Shown here piece by piece: positions 29,582-37,802 of a stretch of 64,000 nucleotides of DNA. The position numbers and the translations under genes were made by a program. The stretch's first letter is position 1; every line of letters starts with the position of its first letter. The notes beneath the pieces are model-generated. The model worked only from the letters and a program-made list of their open reading frames with translations. It did not search any database and was not told the DNA's origin. The DNA comes from Parerythrobacter_A sp963761775 (lineage in GTDB: Bacteria; Pseudomonadota; Alphaproteobacteria; Sphingomonadales; Sphingomonadaceae), in assembly GCA_963761775.1 (NCBI GenBank), contig CAVXIF010000011.1, positions 682,001-746,000 on the forward strand. The letters run 5' to 3'.

Positions 29582-30379
29582 TCAAGCACGGAACTTGGGC
29601 ACGCCGGCCTTGTCGCCCATGTCGGGGATTATGCGATACCGGGCGAGGACGAGGCTGAAGAGGCCGAAGACCAGCAGGCCGATCGCGACCAGCGTAAAGA
29701 CCACGCCATTGTCGCTAAGCGAGGCGAGGGCATCGCCTAGGGTCTTCACCTCGTCGCTGCCTTGCGAGAGGAAGCCTGCCTGCACCAGCGACCAGCCGAT
29801 GACGGTAAAGACGACCGCCCGCGCGGCGAAACCGACGCCGCCGAGCCAGCGCGTCGCATCGGGTGCCGAGGCCGAGATGCGGTTCATGAAATCGCCGGTA
29901 TACGCCTTTTTCGCCTGTGCGAATGCGGCGAGGAAGAAGGTGAGGCCGAGGATACCGAGCACGATGCCGCCCAGATCGACCGACAGCACGCCTGCCGCAG
30001 CTTTCTGCGCACCGCCGCCTTCGCCACCGCTGCTGGTGGCGAACTGGAACGCGCTATAAGCTAGGGCGAGGTGGCCAATTGCGCTGCCGGCATGGCCGAT
30101 GCGGTGGCCCCAGCCGGTCGCGTCGCTGCCCTCGTTCTCGATATCGAACAGCGGCGAGGCAAACCGGAACAGCGCGTAGGCGAGCAGGCCAAGCACCATG
30201 ATCCACAGGATTAGCGTGCCTGCGGGCAGGTTCTTTACGGACTGGAAAATACCCTCCGTACCTTCGCCGATGCTGCCCATGCTGGTCAACGCGATCAGGC
30301 CCAGCACGGTGTAAAGTATCGCGCGGCTGAAATAGCCGATACGGACGGCCCATTCGAACTTTTCGGATTTGTCTACCAT
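29582..30379 (-). CDS. DUF1206 membrane protein
   Basis: 265 residues with three tandem blocks, each with two membrane helices and a repeated charged and aromatic start: FEWAVRIGYFSRAILYTVLG, GWGHRIGHAGSAIGHLALAY and RWLGGVGFAARAVVFTVIGW. This three-repeat, six-helix layout is the DUF1206 architecture. Its function is unknown. It is followed closely by the glutaredoxin-MauE gene and preceded by ychF 41 bases upstream on the same strand. Confidence 0.82.
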   Translation of the reverse strand: MVDKSEKFEWAVRIGYFSRAILYTVLGLIALTSMGSIGEGTEGIFQSVKNLPAGTLILWIMVLGLLAYALFRFASPLFDIENEGSDATGWGHRIGHAGSAIGHLALAYSAFQFATSSGGEGGGAQKAAAGVLSVDLGGIVLGILGLTFFLAAFAQAKKAYTGDFMNRISASAPDATRWLGGVGFAARAVVFTVIGWSLVQAGFLSQGSDEVKTLGDALASLSDNGVVFTLVAIGLLVFGLFSLVLARYRIIPDMGDKAGVPKFRA

Positions 30380-30420
30380 CTGCGCTTTTCCTTGTTGAAC
30401 CAGATTGATTCGTTTGTCCC

Positions 30421-31521
30421 CTAGACGTTGAACTTGAACAGCAGAACATCGCCGTCCTGCACGACGTAATCCTTGCCTTCCTGTCGCAGCTTCCCGGCAT
30501 CGCGCGCGCCCGCTTCGCCATCGAGAGCGATGTAATCATCGAACGCAATGGTTTCGGCGCGGATGAAGCCGCGTTCGAAATCGGTGTGAATTTCGCCAGC
30601 CGCCTGCGGCGCACGGGCGCCGTCGGAATAGGTCCAGGCCCGCGATTCCTTGGGGCCGGCGGTGAAGAAGGTCTTGAGGCCGAGCAGCGCGTAACCGGCA
30701 CGGATGACGCGGGCGAGGCCGCTTTCTGTAAGGCCGAGATCGGACAGGAACTCCGCACGGTCGGCGGGTTCGATGCCGATCAGGTCGGCCTCGATGGCGG
30801 CGGACACGACCACCGCCTGCGCGCCCTCGGCTTTCGCTTTGGCGAAGACCTGCGCGCTCAGCGCATTGCCGTCTGCCGCGTCTTCCTCCGCGACATTGCA
30901 GACATACAGCACCGGCTTGGCGGTCAGCAGCTGCGCCTGTTCCAGCAGGCGGGCTTCCTCGTCGTCCTTCGGTTCGGTCAGGCGCGCGGGCTTGCCGTCC
31001 TTCAGCAGCGTGAGGGCCTGCCCGAGAACGCTCGCCAGCGCGACCGCTTCCTTGTCGCCTCCAGTGGCGCGGCGCTTGGCGTTGTCGACACGCTTTTCCA
31101 CGCTTTCGATGTCGGCCAGCATCAGTTCGGTTTCGACCACCTCGGCATCGGCCAGTGGGTCGACGCGATTGTGGACATGCTGGATATCGTCGTCCTCGAA
31201 GCAGCGCAGCACATGCACCACTGCATCGACTTCGCGGATATTGCCAAGAAACTGGTTGCCCAGTCCTTCGCCCGAACTGGCGCCTTTCACGAGGCCGGCG
31301 ATATCGACGAAGCTCAACTGCGTCGGGATGATCTTGGCCGATTGCGCGATGGCGGCGATGCGGTCGAGCCGTTCGTCCGGCACGGCGACCGAGCCGACAT
31401 TCGGCTCGATCGTGCAGAACGGATAATTCGCCGCCTCCGCCTTCTGCGTTTCGGTCAGCGCGTTGAACAGGGTGGACTTGCCGACATTGGGCAGGCCCAC
31501 GATCCCGCATTTGAAACCCAT
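30421..31521 (-). CDS. ychF: Redox-regulated ATPase YchF (Obg family)
   Basis: 366 residues, full length. G1 is GLPNVGKSTLFNALT, G3 is FVDIAGLVKGAS, and the altered G4 region lacks the usual NKxD, as in YchF, which prefers ATP. A coiled-coil insertion covers about 130-200, and a C-terminal TGS domain ends KDYVVQDGDVLLFKFNV. YchF associates with the ribosome and modulates stress responses. The frame is intact and the start is the conserved MGFKCGIVG. Confidence 0.97.
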   Translation of the reverse strand: MGFKCGIVGLPNVGKSTLFNALTETQKAEAANYPFCTIEPNVGSVAVPDERLDRIAAIAQSAKIIPTQLSFVDIAGLVKGASSGEGLGNQFLGNIREVDAVVHVLRCFEDDDIQHVHNRVDPLADAEVVETELMLADIESVEKRVDNAKRRATGGDKEAVALASVLGQALTLLKDGKPARLTEPKDDEEARLLEQAQLLTAKPVLYVCNVAEEDAADGNALSAQVFAKAKAEGAQAVVVSAAIEADLIGIEPADRAEFLSDLGLTESGLARVIRAGYALLGLKTFFTAGPKESRAWTYSDGARAPQAAGEIHTDFERGFIRAETIAFDDYIALDGEAGARDAGKLRQEGKDYVVQDGDVLLFKFNV

Positions 31522-31575
31522 GATACTCTAGCTTTCTCAGATATATATATCGCAGAGGCGGTCCTGCGCGTGCGC

Positions 31576-32571
31576 TCAGACGTTATGCACTGCCTTGATC
31601 CACGGGCCATAGGGGCTTTCGCCCAGCCATGCGACCTGCGTTTTCGCGCTGGTTTCGTTGATGGCGACCTGCGGCTTGGGGCCGGGATGGACCGGGCGGC
31701 GCAGCGGGCGGGTGCCCGGCGGCATGGCGATGATTTCAGCAATTGCGCGCGGGATATCCATCGGATCGGTCGAGCCGCCATTATTGGCGCGACTGCGCAA
31801 GCCTTCGATGATGTCGGTATATCCGTCGAGATGCTTCTCGTCGGCGCGGTCCAGCAGGCCGAGCGTCAGCCGGTTGGCGTTCTCCCAGATTTGCGTCGGA
31901 TAGCCGCCGGGCTGGATAACGGTCACGTCTATACCGTGCGGCACCAGCTCGTAGGCCAGCTGCTCGCTCATCGCCTCCAGCGCGAACTTGGTGGGCGAGT
32001 ACTGGCCGAACGCGGGCAGCATGACGCGGCCCAGTTGCGAGGAGACGTTGAAGATCTGCCCCGACTTCGCCGCGCGCATTGCGGGCAGGGCGGCGCGCGC
32101 CATCCGGTGCGGACCATAGACATTGGTGTCGAACAGAAGCTGCGTCGCCGCCATGTCCTGTATCTCGATGGGGCCGGCGGTGGAAATGCCCGCATTGTTG
32201 ACCAGAACGTCCAGCGCGCCGCCCGCAATCCGTTCCGCCTCGGCAACCCCGGCGGTGACCTGCGCATCGTCGGTCACGTCGATTTCGATCACATGCAGGT
32301 CGAGGCTTTCCGCTTCGGCAAGCGCGCGCAATTCATCGGCTTCCGAGCGGGGCAGGTTGCGCATGGTGGCGAACACCTTGGCACCGGCGCGGGCAAAGTG
32401 TTCCGCGCTCAGCCGACCGAACCCGCTCGAACAGCCGGTGATGAGGATGGACTTGCCAGTCAGGTCGGGCTTGGCGGCAACCATATCGGGCTGCGCCTGC
32501 GATGCAGTGGCGGCAAGGGCGGTAACAGCGGCGGCGCCACCCAGCAGGGTCCGGCGGTTGATATCGGGCAT
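31576..32571 (-). CDS. Short-chain dehydrogenase/reductase with Tat signal
   Basis: 331 residues. The N-terminus INRRTLLGGAAAVTALAATA is a twin-arginine signal followed by an AxA-like cleavage site. The Rossmann domain follows: cofactor motif TGCSSGFG near residue 49, NNAG near 127 and the active-site YSPTK near 192. It reduces or oxidises an unknown alcohol or ketone, probably NADP-linked from the basic residue after the second strand. A Tat signal on an SDR is unusual and implies export as a folded holoenzyme. All neighbours are housekeeping genes. Confidence 0.85.
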   Translation of the reverse strand: MPDINRRTLLGGAAAVTALAATASQAQPDMVAAKPDLTGKSILITGCSSGFGRLSAEHFARAGAKVFATMRNLPRSEADELRALAEAESLDLHVIEIDVTDDAQVTAGVAEAERIAGGALDVLVNNAGISTAGPIEIQDMAATQLLFDTNVYGPHRMARAALPAMRAAKSGQIFNVSSQLGRVMLPAFGQYSPTKFALEAMSEQLAYELVPHGIDVTVIQPGGYPTQIWENANRLTLGLLDRADEKHLDGYTDIIEGLRSRANNGGSTDPMDIPRAIAEIIAMPPGTRPLRRPVHPGPKPQVAINETSAKTQVAWLGESPYGPWIKAVHNV

Positions 32572-32627
32572 GGGGTTCTCCTTTACGGGGTCACGCTACA
32601 CGAACCCACGCCGCTTGTCGTCCCCCG

Positions 32628-33197
32628 CTAGTCCCGCATCCGCAACGCGACATCGTTCATGAAGCGCGCATTGTCGCCTTGCGCCAGCAGGGCCGCCTCC
32701 GCCGCGACCGCGCCCAGCATATCGGCTAGCGGATCCTGCTCCGCCTTGGCATAATTGCCGAGGACGTGGCCGTGGACCCGCTCCTTGTGGCCGGGGTGGC
32801 CGATGCCGAGGCGGACGCGGCGGAACTCAGGGCCGAGGTGGCTGGCAATCGAGCGCAGACCGTTGTGCCCCGCATGGCCGCCGCCCTGCTTCACCTTTAC
32901 GCGCATCGGATCGAGGTCCAGCTCGTCATGGAACACGGTCAGCGCGCCCATATCAAGTTTGTAGAACCGCATTGCTTCGCCCACGGCGCGACCGCTCTCG
33001 TTCATGAAGGTGGCGGGTTTCAGCAGCACGATCTTCTCCAGTCCGATGCGCCCCTCCTGCACCCAGCCGGAAAACTTGCGCTGCACGGGCGCGAAGCGAT
33101 GAACATCGGCAATGACGTCGCACGCCATGAAGCCGACATTGTGCCGGTGGAGCGCATATTGCGGCCCCGGATTGCCCAGTCCTGCCCAGATTTGCAT
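32628..33197 (-). CDS. pth: Peptidyl-tRNA hydrolase Pth
   Basis: 189 residues starting MQIWAGLGNPGPQYALHRHNVGFM, which contains the catalytic His in RHNVG. Further motifs: LLKPATFMNESGRAV, FHDELDLDPMRVKVKQGGGHAGHNGL and RVRLGIGHPGHK. It frees tRNA from peptidyl-tRNAs dropped by ribosomes. It lies downstream of rplY (L25), a common bacterial pairing, with a terminator hairpin between them. Confidence 0.97.
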   Translation of the reverse strand: MQIWAGLGNPGPQYALHRHNVGFMACDVIADVHRFAPVQRKFSGWVQEGRIGLEKIVLLKPATFMNESGRAVGEAMRFYKLDMGALTVFHDELDLDPMRVKVKQGGGHAGHNGLRSIASHLGPEFRRVRLGIGHPGHKERVHGHVLGNYAKAEQDPLADMLGAVAAEAALLAQGDNARFMNDVALRMRD

Positions 33198-33251
33198 GGC
33201 GGCGCTTTAGCCAAGCGGCGGCACGATGCCAACGCCGCGCCCGCATAAGAA

Positions 33252-33284
33252 AAGGGCCGCGCTCCGATACGAAGCGCGGCCCTT
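33252..33284 (-). terminator. Intrinsic terminator after rplY
   Basis: AAGGGCCGCGCT (33252-33263) and AGCGCGGCCCTT (33273-33284) form a perfect 12-bp stem with a 9-base loop. On the minus strand the stem is followed by TTCTTATG, giving a short T-rich tail. It lies 26 bases past the rplY stop and 55 bases before the pth start, so pth probably depends on read-through or its own promoter. Confidence 0.8.
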
Positions 33285-33309
33285 CTTGTGTCGGCACAAG
33301 CCTTGCAGC

Positions 33310-33996
33310 TTAGCTCTTTTCTTCCTGCTCCTTGGCAGCATCGGCATCCGGACCTTGCTCGGTCGAAGCCACTGCACCGGGATCCACTGCCTCCGCGTCT
33401 TCGCCGCCTTCTTCTTCCTTCTTGAGGGCGGACGGTGCGACCAGCGTGGCAATCGTGAAATCGCGATCGGTAATCGCGCTTTCAGACCCTTCGGGCAGCG
33501 TGATTTCGCTGATGTGGATCGCATCGCCGACTTCCTTGCCGGTAACATCCACTTCGATCTCGCCGGGAATCTTGTCGTTGTCGCAGACCAGTTCCAGCTC
33601 GTGCCGCACCACGTTGAGAACGCCGCCCTTCTTGAGACCGGGCGATTCCTCTTCGTTGATGAAGACGACAGGCACGTTCACGTCGATCTTCGCACCCTTG
33701 GCGAGGCGATAGAAATCGACATGGATCGGGCGGTCGTTGACAGGGTGCAGCGCGACGTCCTTGGGGATCGTCCGCAGCAGCTTTCCGTCGCCGACTTTCA
33801 GCTGGACGATGGAGTTCATGAAGTGGCCGGTCATCAGCGCTTTCACCAGCGCCTTTTCTTCCACATGGATGGTGACCGGGTCGTCCTTGCCGCCATAGAT
33901 CACGGCGGGGACACGGCCTTCACGACGCAGCGCACGGGAGGCTCCCTTGCCCGCCCGTTCGCGTGTCTCGGCCGGCAGGGTCAGAGCGTCGCTCAT
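33310..33996 (-). CDS. rplY: 50S ribosomal protein L25 / general stress protein Ctc
   Basis: 228 residues, the long Ctc-type L25. The N-terminal 5S rRNA-binding beta domain (LRREGRVPAVIYGGKDDPV, HPVNDRPIHVDFYRL) is followed by the TL5 beta domain and an acidic low-complexity tail (KEEEGGEDAEAVDPG to the end). It binds 5S rRNA in the central protuberance. It pairs with pth downstream, as in many bacteria. Confidence 0.95.
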   Translation of the reverse strand: MSDALTLPAETRERAGKGASRALRREGRVPAVIYGGKDDPVTIHVEEKALVKALMTGHFMNSIVQLKVGDGKLLRTIPKDVALHPVNDRPIHVDFYRLAKGAKIDVNVPVVFINEEESPGLKKGGVLNVVRHELELVCDNDKIPGEIEVDVTGKEVGDAIHISEITLPEGSESAITDRDFTIATLVAPSALKKEEEGGEDAEAVDPGAVASTEQGPDADAAKEQEEKS

Positions 33997-34121
33997 AATC
34001 GCATACCTTTCGAATGATGCTTGTTTGTCTTCATATTCCCGCCACGCCTCCAGGGATGTCTGCGGCCGGGAAGGGCGCGCTCCTAGGCCCTATCCGTCGC
34101 AGGAGCAAGCGGAGTATGGTG

Positions 34122-35006
34122 TCACTGGATACGGGTAAGCGTCTGCCCGCGCGCTTCCAGCATCGCGACCAACCCATCGGGGCCGGGCAGATGCGCCGCG
34201 CCCACGGCTACCATCATCGGCGGCGCAGCATCCTGCATGGCGGATAGCTGGTCGGCCCAGTCGCGATTGCGCCCCGACAACAGCGCCTCGCGCAATTCGG
34301 GATCGCCGAGGAAGGTCGCCTTGCCCGCCTTGGCCAGCGCATCGAGCCTGCCCTGCCGCCAGTCGTCGAGCCGCTGCCTTGCGCCTTGTGTTCCGGCATC
34401 GCGTTCGTCCAGCACCGCGGTCAGCAATTCGAGCTGGTCAGCCTCCGCCAGGGCATCGAAGATGGCGAGCTGGCGTGCCGCACCCTCCAGCTCGCGAGTC
34501 TGCTCCGCAGCAAATTGCGCGATGAGGGCACGGTCCACGCCATTTGCGCTCGAGCCAACCGCATTGGTGCGTGCCAGCGTCAGTGCGACAGCCCAGGTGT
34601 CCGTATGATGGAATTGCTCGGCCCGCATCGCAGCGTCGGACAGCGCGGCGTTCAGACGGGCGTGTTGCGCCTCGGGGACACGCGCGGATAGCCGGCGTCC
34701 CGGAAACTTGGCCGCATATCTGGCGAACTCTTCCGCCAACGCCGCGCTGTCATCCAGCGCCGCGACTTCCACCACCAGCAGGGCCGACCCCGCAATCGCG
34801 GCATCCAGCGTATCGGTGCGCCATTCGACGTTGTCGGGCAAAGCATGGATCGTGCCGAACAGCCAGCCTTCGCGCGTGCCGTCCGCGCCCGTCCATTCAT
34901 ACAGGGCAGGCAAGGGCGGCGGCGGCGCATCGCCGGGTTCATGGCGCTCGCACCCGGCCAGCAGCAGCATTGCCGCCGCCAGACCGGTGCGAACACGCGC
35001 TATCAT
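34122..35006 (-). CDS. TraB/GumN family lipoprotein (copy 2)
   Basis: 294 residues. The signal ends in the lipobox LLAGC (Cys near 18). The GumN/TraB motifs follow: GWLFGTIHALP near residue 48, a central E/D-rich helical region, and the C-terminal MMVAVGAAHLPGPDGLVAMLEARG. The family has conserved GxxH motifs at both ends and is thought to be metal-dependent and protease-like, related to Tiki peptidases, but bacterial roles are unclear. Its ATG at 35006 overlaps the stop of the upstream paralogue by 4 bases. Confidence 0.85.
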   Translation of the reverse strand: MIARVRTGLAAAMLLLAGCERHEPGDAPPPPLPALYEWTGADGTREGWLFGTIHALPDNVEWRTDTLDAAIAGSALLVVEVAALDDSAALAEEFARYAAKFPGRRLSARVPEAQHARLNAALSDAAMRAEQFHHTDTWAVALTLARTNAVGSSANGVDRALIAQFAAEQTRELEGAARQLAIFDALAEADQLELLTAVLDERDAGTQGARQRLDDWRQGRLDALAKAGKATFLGDPELREALLSGRNRDWADQLSAMQDAAPPMMVAVGAAHLPGPDGLVAMLEARGQTLTRIQ

Positions 35007-35947
35007 TCGACGCGACTGACCGTCAGTCCGCGCTGCGCCAGCAAGTCCTGCACGCTGCGCTCGCCCGCCAGATGGCCTGCGCCAACCGCGATGAAGACGG
35101 TGCCGGGGGCATCCATCCGCTCGTCGATCCACACCGCCCAGTTGGCATTGCGGTTATACAGCAGCGCCTCGGCAAGGCCGGGGTCCTCGTCCAGCCCTTC
35201 GTTCATCACTTCGGCAAGGCCGTCGGGATCGCCATCCATCCATTCCGCGACCATCCGGTCCACCATATCGACGGCCTCGCCGGTCTGGCCGGCCATGCTG
35301 ACGAGGAAGTCGATCTGCTTTTCCTGCGACATGCCGTCGAAGATGCCGATCTGGAATTCCGCTGTTTCCAGCGCGTCGAATGTCTTGGTGTCGCCCGCCT
35401 TGCCGATCAGCAGCTTGTCCACGCCCTGTTCCGGGTCGTAGCCCGCCTGCATCAGCGGCAGCAGCGTCATGGTCAGGCCCGCCATCCACGGCTCGAACGC
35501 ATCGAACGACGCAACCGGCAGGCCCATGCCAGTCAGCGCACCGTCATAGGTTGCGCGCTGGTCCTCGTCCAGCAAGGCGCGCAGCGTCGTGCCCGCAGGC
35601 AACATGCCGCGCGTCAACGCAAGCTGCTGCATCGCTGCCTCGTCCTCGGCGCCCATCGGGATTTCGGTGACCAGCGTATCGGACGCCTCGAATGCGGTGC
35701 GGACGGGGCCGGTGTACCAGTCGATACCTTCGGGCAGGGCATGCACCGTGCCGAACAGGTAGATCGTGGTGTCCTCGTCCGACAGTTTCCACATCGCCGG
35801 ACCGGAAGCCGCCATCTCGACAGTCTCGGCGGAAACCATGGTATCGGCTACCGGTGTCGGTACCGATTGCTGCGCACATGCTGTCGTAGCGAGGGCAAGG
35901 GTGATGGCGGCGATGCCGCTAGCGAGCGTCTTCTTGTAGTCGATCAT
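35003..35947 (-). CDS. TraB/GumN family lipoprotein (copy 1)
   Basis: 314 residues. A signal peptide ends with the lipobox TTAC (Cys near 24), so it is probably lipidated. The family motifs are YLFGTVHALPEG near residue 65 and the C-terminal FIAVGAGHLAGERSVQDLLAQRG. The central part, with DKLLIGKAGDTKTFDALETAE, is closer to the usual GumN consensus than the downstream copy. It is translationally coupled to its paralogue through an ATGA overlap. The pair looks like a tandem duplication that has diverged. Confidence 0.87.
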   Translation of the reverse strand: MIDYKKTLASGIAAITLALATTACAQQSVPTPVADTMVSAETVEMAASGPAMWKLSDEDTTIYLFGTVHALPEGIDWYTGPVRTAFEASDTLVTEIPMGAEDEAAMQQLALTRGMLPAGTTLRALLDEDQRATYDGALTGMGLPVASFDAFEPWMAGLTMTLLPLMQAGYDPEQGVDKLLIGKAGDTKTFDALETAEFQIGIFDGMSQEKQIDFLVSMAGQTGEAVDMVDRMVAEWMDGDPDGLAEVMNEGLDEDPGLAEALLYNRNANWAVWIDERMDAPGTVFIAVGAGHLAGERSVQDLLAQRGLTVSRVE

Positions 35948-35991
35948 GTGGCATTCTTTCGAGCATAGGGGGTTACGTGATGATGAATATG

Positions 35992-36420
35992 TTAGCGCAA
36001 GCCAAGTTTGCGCAAACCATACACGGTCAGGACCGACGCGAACAGAATGAACATAGTCGTGCCGCCGGACGGGTGCTGTGCCAGTTGCAAATCGGCCACG
36101 AGGTACCACGTGGTCCAGATCGCGGCTGCAGCGTAGGTCCCGTATAGATGCGCCCATAGATTGTCTTGCAAGTCCAGTTCGTCGACGCGGCGGAAATAGT
36201 CGCGGGTGAACCACACCATACCAAGGACAATGACGACCCATGCCAGAAGCGGCACCCAGTTCGGCAAGGCGCCTTCATCCGCCATTTCTGTTAGAAAGCC
36301 GCTTGCCAGTCCGGCGATCATGGCGACCGCGAAGGCCAGCGTCATGTAGCGCCAGAACGCCGCCTTTCTCCGACGCAACCGCTCTTCGCCGGTGATGGTC
36401 GCTTCGTCAGGCTTGGTCAT
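35992..36420 (-). CDS. Four-helix membrane protein partnered with an XRE regulator
   Basis: 142 residues with about four membrane helices (AFAVAMIAGLASGFL, PLLAWVVIVLGMVWF, GTYAAAAIWTTWYLVADL, MFILFASVLTVYGL) and a charged N-terminus. I recognise no named family. The start overlaps the end of the XRE gene by 14 bases, so the two are co-translated. Such regulator and membrane-protein pairs are common in sphingomonads, but the role is unknown. Confidence 0.7.
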   Translation of the reverse strand: MTKPDEATITGEERLRRRKAAFWRYMTLAFAVAMIAGLASGFLTEMADEGALPNWVPLLAWVVIVLGMVWFTRDYFRRVDELDLQDNLWAHLYGTYAAAAIWTTWYLVADLQLAQHPSGGTTMFILFASVLTVYGLRKLGLR

Positions 36421-36601
36421 CGAATATCTCCTCGAGTGGCATGTCGAACAGACGGGCCATGCGAAAGGCGAGCGTCAGCGACGGATCGTGCTTGCCGGTT
36501 TCAATTGCATTCACCGCCTGACGCGACACGTCGAGCCGCCCGGCCAGCTCGGCCTGGCTCCAGTCGCGCTCGGCGCGCAGCACTTTCAGACGGTTCTTCA
36601 T
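36407..36601 (-). CDS. Small XRE/Cro-CI family transcriptional regulator
   Basis: 64 residues consisting of one helix-turn-helix: MKNRLKVLRAERDWSQAELA, VSRQAVNAIETGKHDPSLT, LAFRMARLFDMPLEEIF. This is the compact YozG-like type that binds DNA as a dimer. I chose the ATG at 36601 (MKNRLK), the usual family start. Just upstream is an inverted repeat likely to be its own operator. It is co-transcribed with the membrane protein at 35992. Confidence 0.9.
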   Translation of the reverse strand: MKNRLKVLRAERDWSQAELAGRLDVSRQAVNAIETGKHDPSLTLAFRMARLFDMPLEEIFDDQA

Positions 36602-36621
36602 CGCGCGTCGGAACATCCTCG

Positions 36622-36681
36622 TGTCAGGTAATGTCCTGACATAATGTCGTGATTCGCTGTCTATGTCAAGATATACCTGAC
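36622..36681 (-). promoter_or_regulatory. Probable operator of the XRE regulator
   Basis: TGTCAGG (36622-36628) and CCTGACA (36635-36641) form an inverted repeat with a 6-base spacer. A further TACCTGAC half-site lies at 36674-36681, matching GTCAGGTA at 36623-36630 in the opposite orientation. The repeats lie 21-80 bases upstream of the XRE start, in an AT-richer stretch fit for a promoter, which suggests autoregulation. This is seen only as sequence symmetry. Confidence 0.6.
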
Positions 36682-36765
36682 CCGATGTCTGGCAAACCTG
36701 TCATTTGCGCACCGCGCGTCTGCTGCCATTGACCGGTTTGCTGCGTTGCGCCATTGCCCGCCGCC

Positions 36766-37678
36766 ATGACGCAGACGCCCGCCCGCGACCCCGCCGCTTC
36801 CTTCCAGGACATGATCCTGACGCTGCACGATTTCTGGGCGGCGCGCGGGTGCCTGATCCTGCAACCCTATGACATGCGGATGGGGGCGGGCACGTTTCAC
36901 ACCGCGACCACGCTGCGCGCGTTGGGGCCGGAGCCGTGGAATGCCGCCTTCGTCCAGCCCTGCCGCCGCCCGACCGACGGCCGCTATGGCGAAAACCCCA
37001 ACCGGCTCCAGCATTACTACCAGTACCAGGTCATCCTGAAGCCCAGCCCGCCCGCGATACAGGACATGTATCTCGACAGCCTCGTCGCCATCGGCATCGA
37101 TCCGCTGAAACACGATATCCGCTTTGTCGAGGACGACTGGGAAAGCCCGACGCTGGGTGCATGGGGGTTGGGCTGGGAAGTCTGGTGCGACGGGATGGAA
37201 GTGACGCAGTTCACCTATTTCCAGCAGATGGGCGGCTATCGACTGCAAGCCGGTGGCGGGCGAACTGACTTACGGGCTGGAGCGTCTCGCCATGTATATC
37301 CAGGGCGTAGACAGCGTGTACGATCTCGATTTCAACGGGCGCGGCGTGACGTATGGCGACGTGTTCCTCGAAAACGAGCGCCAGATGTCGAAATGGAACT
37401 TCGAGGTCGCCGATACCGACGGCCTGTTCAACCTGTTCGCCAAGGCCGAGGCGGAATGCCGCAACGCGCTGGACGCCGAAGTGCCCGTCGCCGCCTATGA
37501 GCAGGCGGTCGAGGCCAGCCACGTCTTCAACCTGTTGCAGGCGCGCGGCGTTATCAGCGTGCAGGAACGCGCCAGCTACATGGCCCGCGTCCGCGATCTG
37601 GCACGCGGCAGCTGCGTTGCGCATGTCGAGAAGGAACAGGCCGGCTGGGCCGAACGCTTCCCGGAGTGGACGGCGTGA
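36766..37678 (+). CDS. glyQ: Glycyl-tRNA synthetase alpha subunit GlyQ (one extra base at 37237)
   Basis: This is the catalytic alpha subunit of the bacterial heterotetrameric GlyRS. The N-terminus SFQDMILTLHDFWAARGCLI and motifs AFVQPCRRPTDGRYGENPNR and QYQVILKPSP are in the first frame to QQMGG. After an extra T at 37237 the protein continues in the next frame as IDCKPVAGELTYGLERLAM. Removing it gives 303 residues, normal for GlyQ. The start is the ATG at 36766. It precedes glyS in the usual order. Confidence 0.95.
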
Positions 37679-37690
37679 GCAGGGTGTTTA

Positions 37691-37788
37691 GTCATTGCGA
37701 GCGAAGCACGGCAATCCAGAGCGTATCGCTCCAACGCCCTGGATTGGTTGGCCGATGGCCGACTTCGTCCCGCTACGCTCGCAATGAC
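37691..37788. repeat. Intergenic palindromic repeat between glyQ and glyS
   Basis: Outer arms GTCATTGCGAGCG (37691-37703) and CGCTCGCAATGAC (37776-37788) are exact reverse complements. A nested pair, CAATCCAG (37712-37719) and CTGGATTG (37739-37746), lies inside. The 98-base element fills most of the 124-base spacer of the operon. Its sequence is unrelated to the carA and glyS elements. In a transcript it would fold into a long branched hairpin between the two subunit genes. Confidence 0.9.
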
Positions 37789-37802
37789 GGGACCGGGTGG
37801 CC

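Noticed and set aside
30586..32631. A 681-codon plus-strand frame across ychF and the SDR
   Set aside because: It spans two clear minus-strand genes and has no recognisable domain; long antisense frames are expected in GC-rich DNA.
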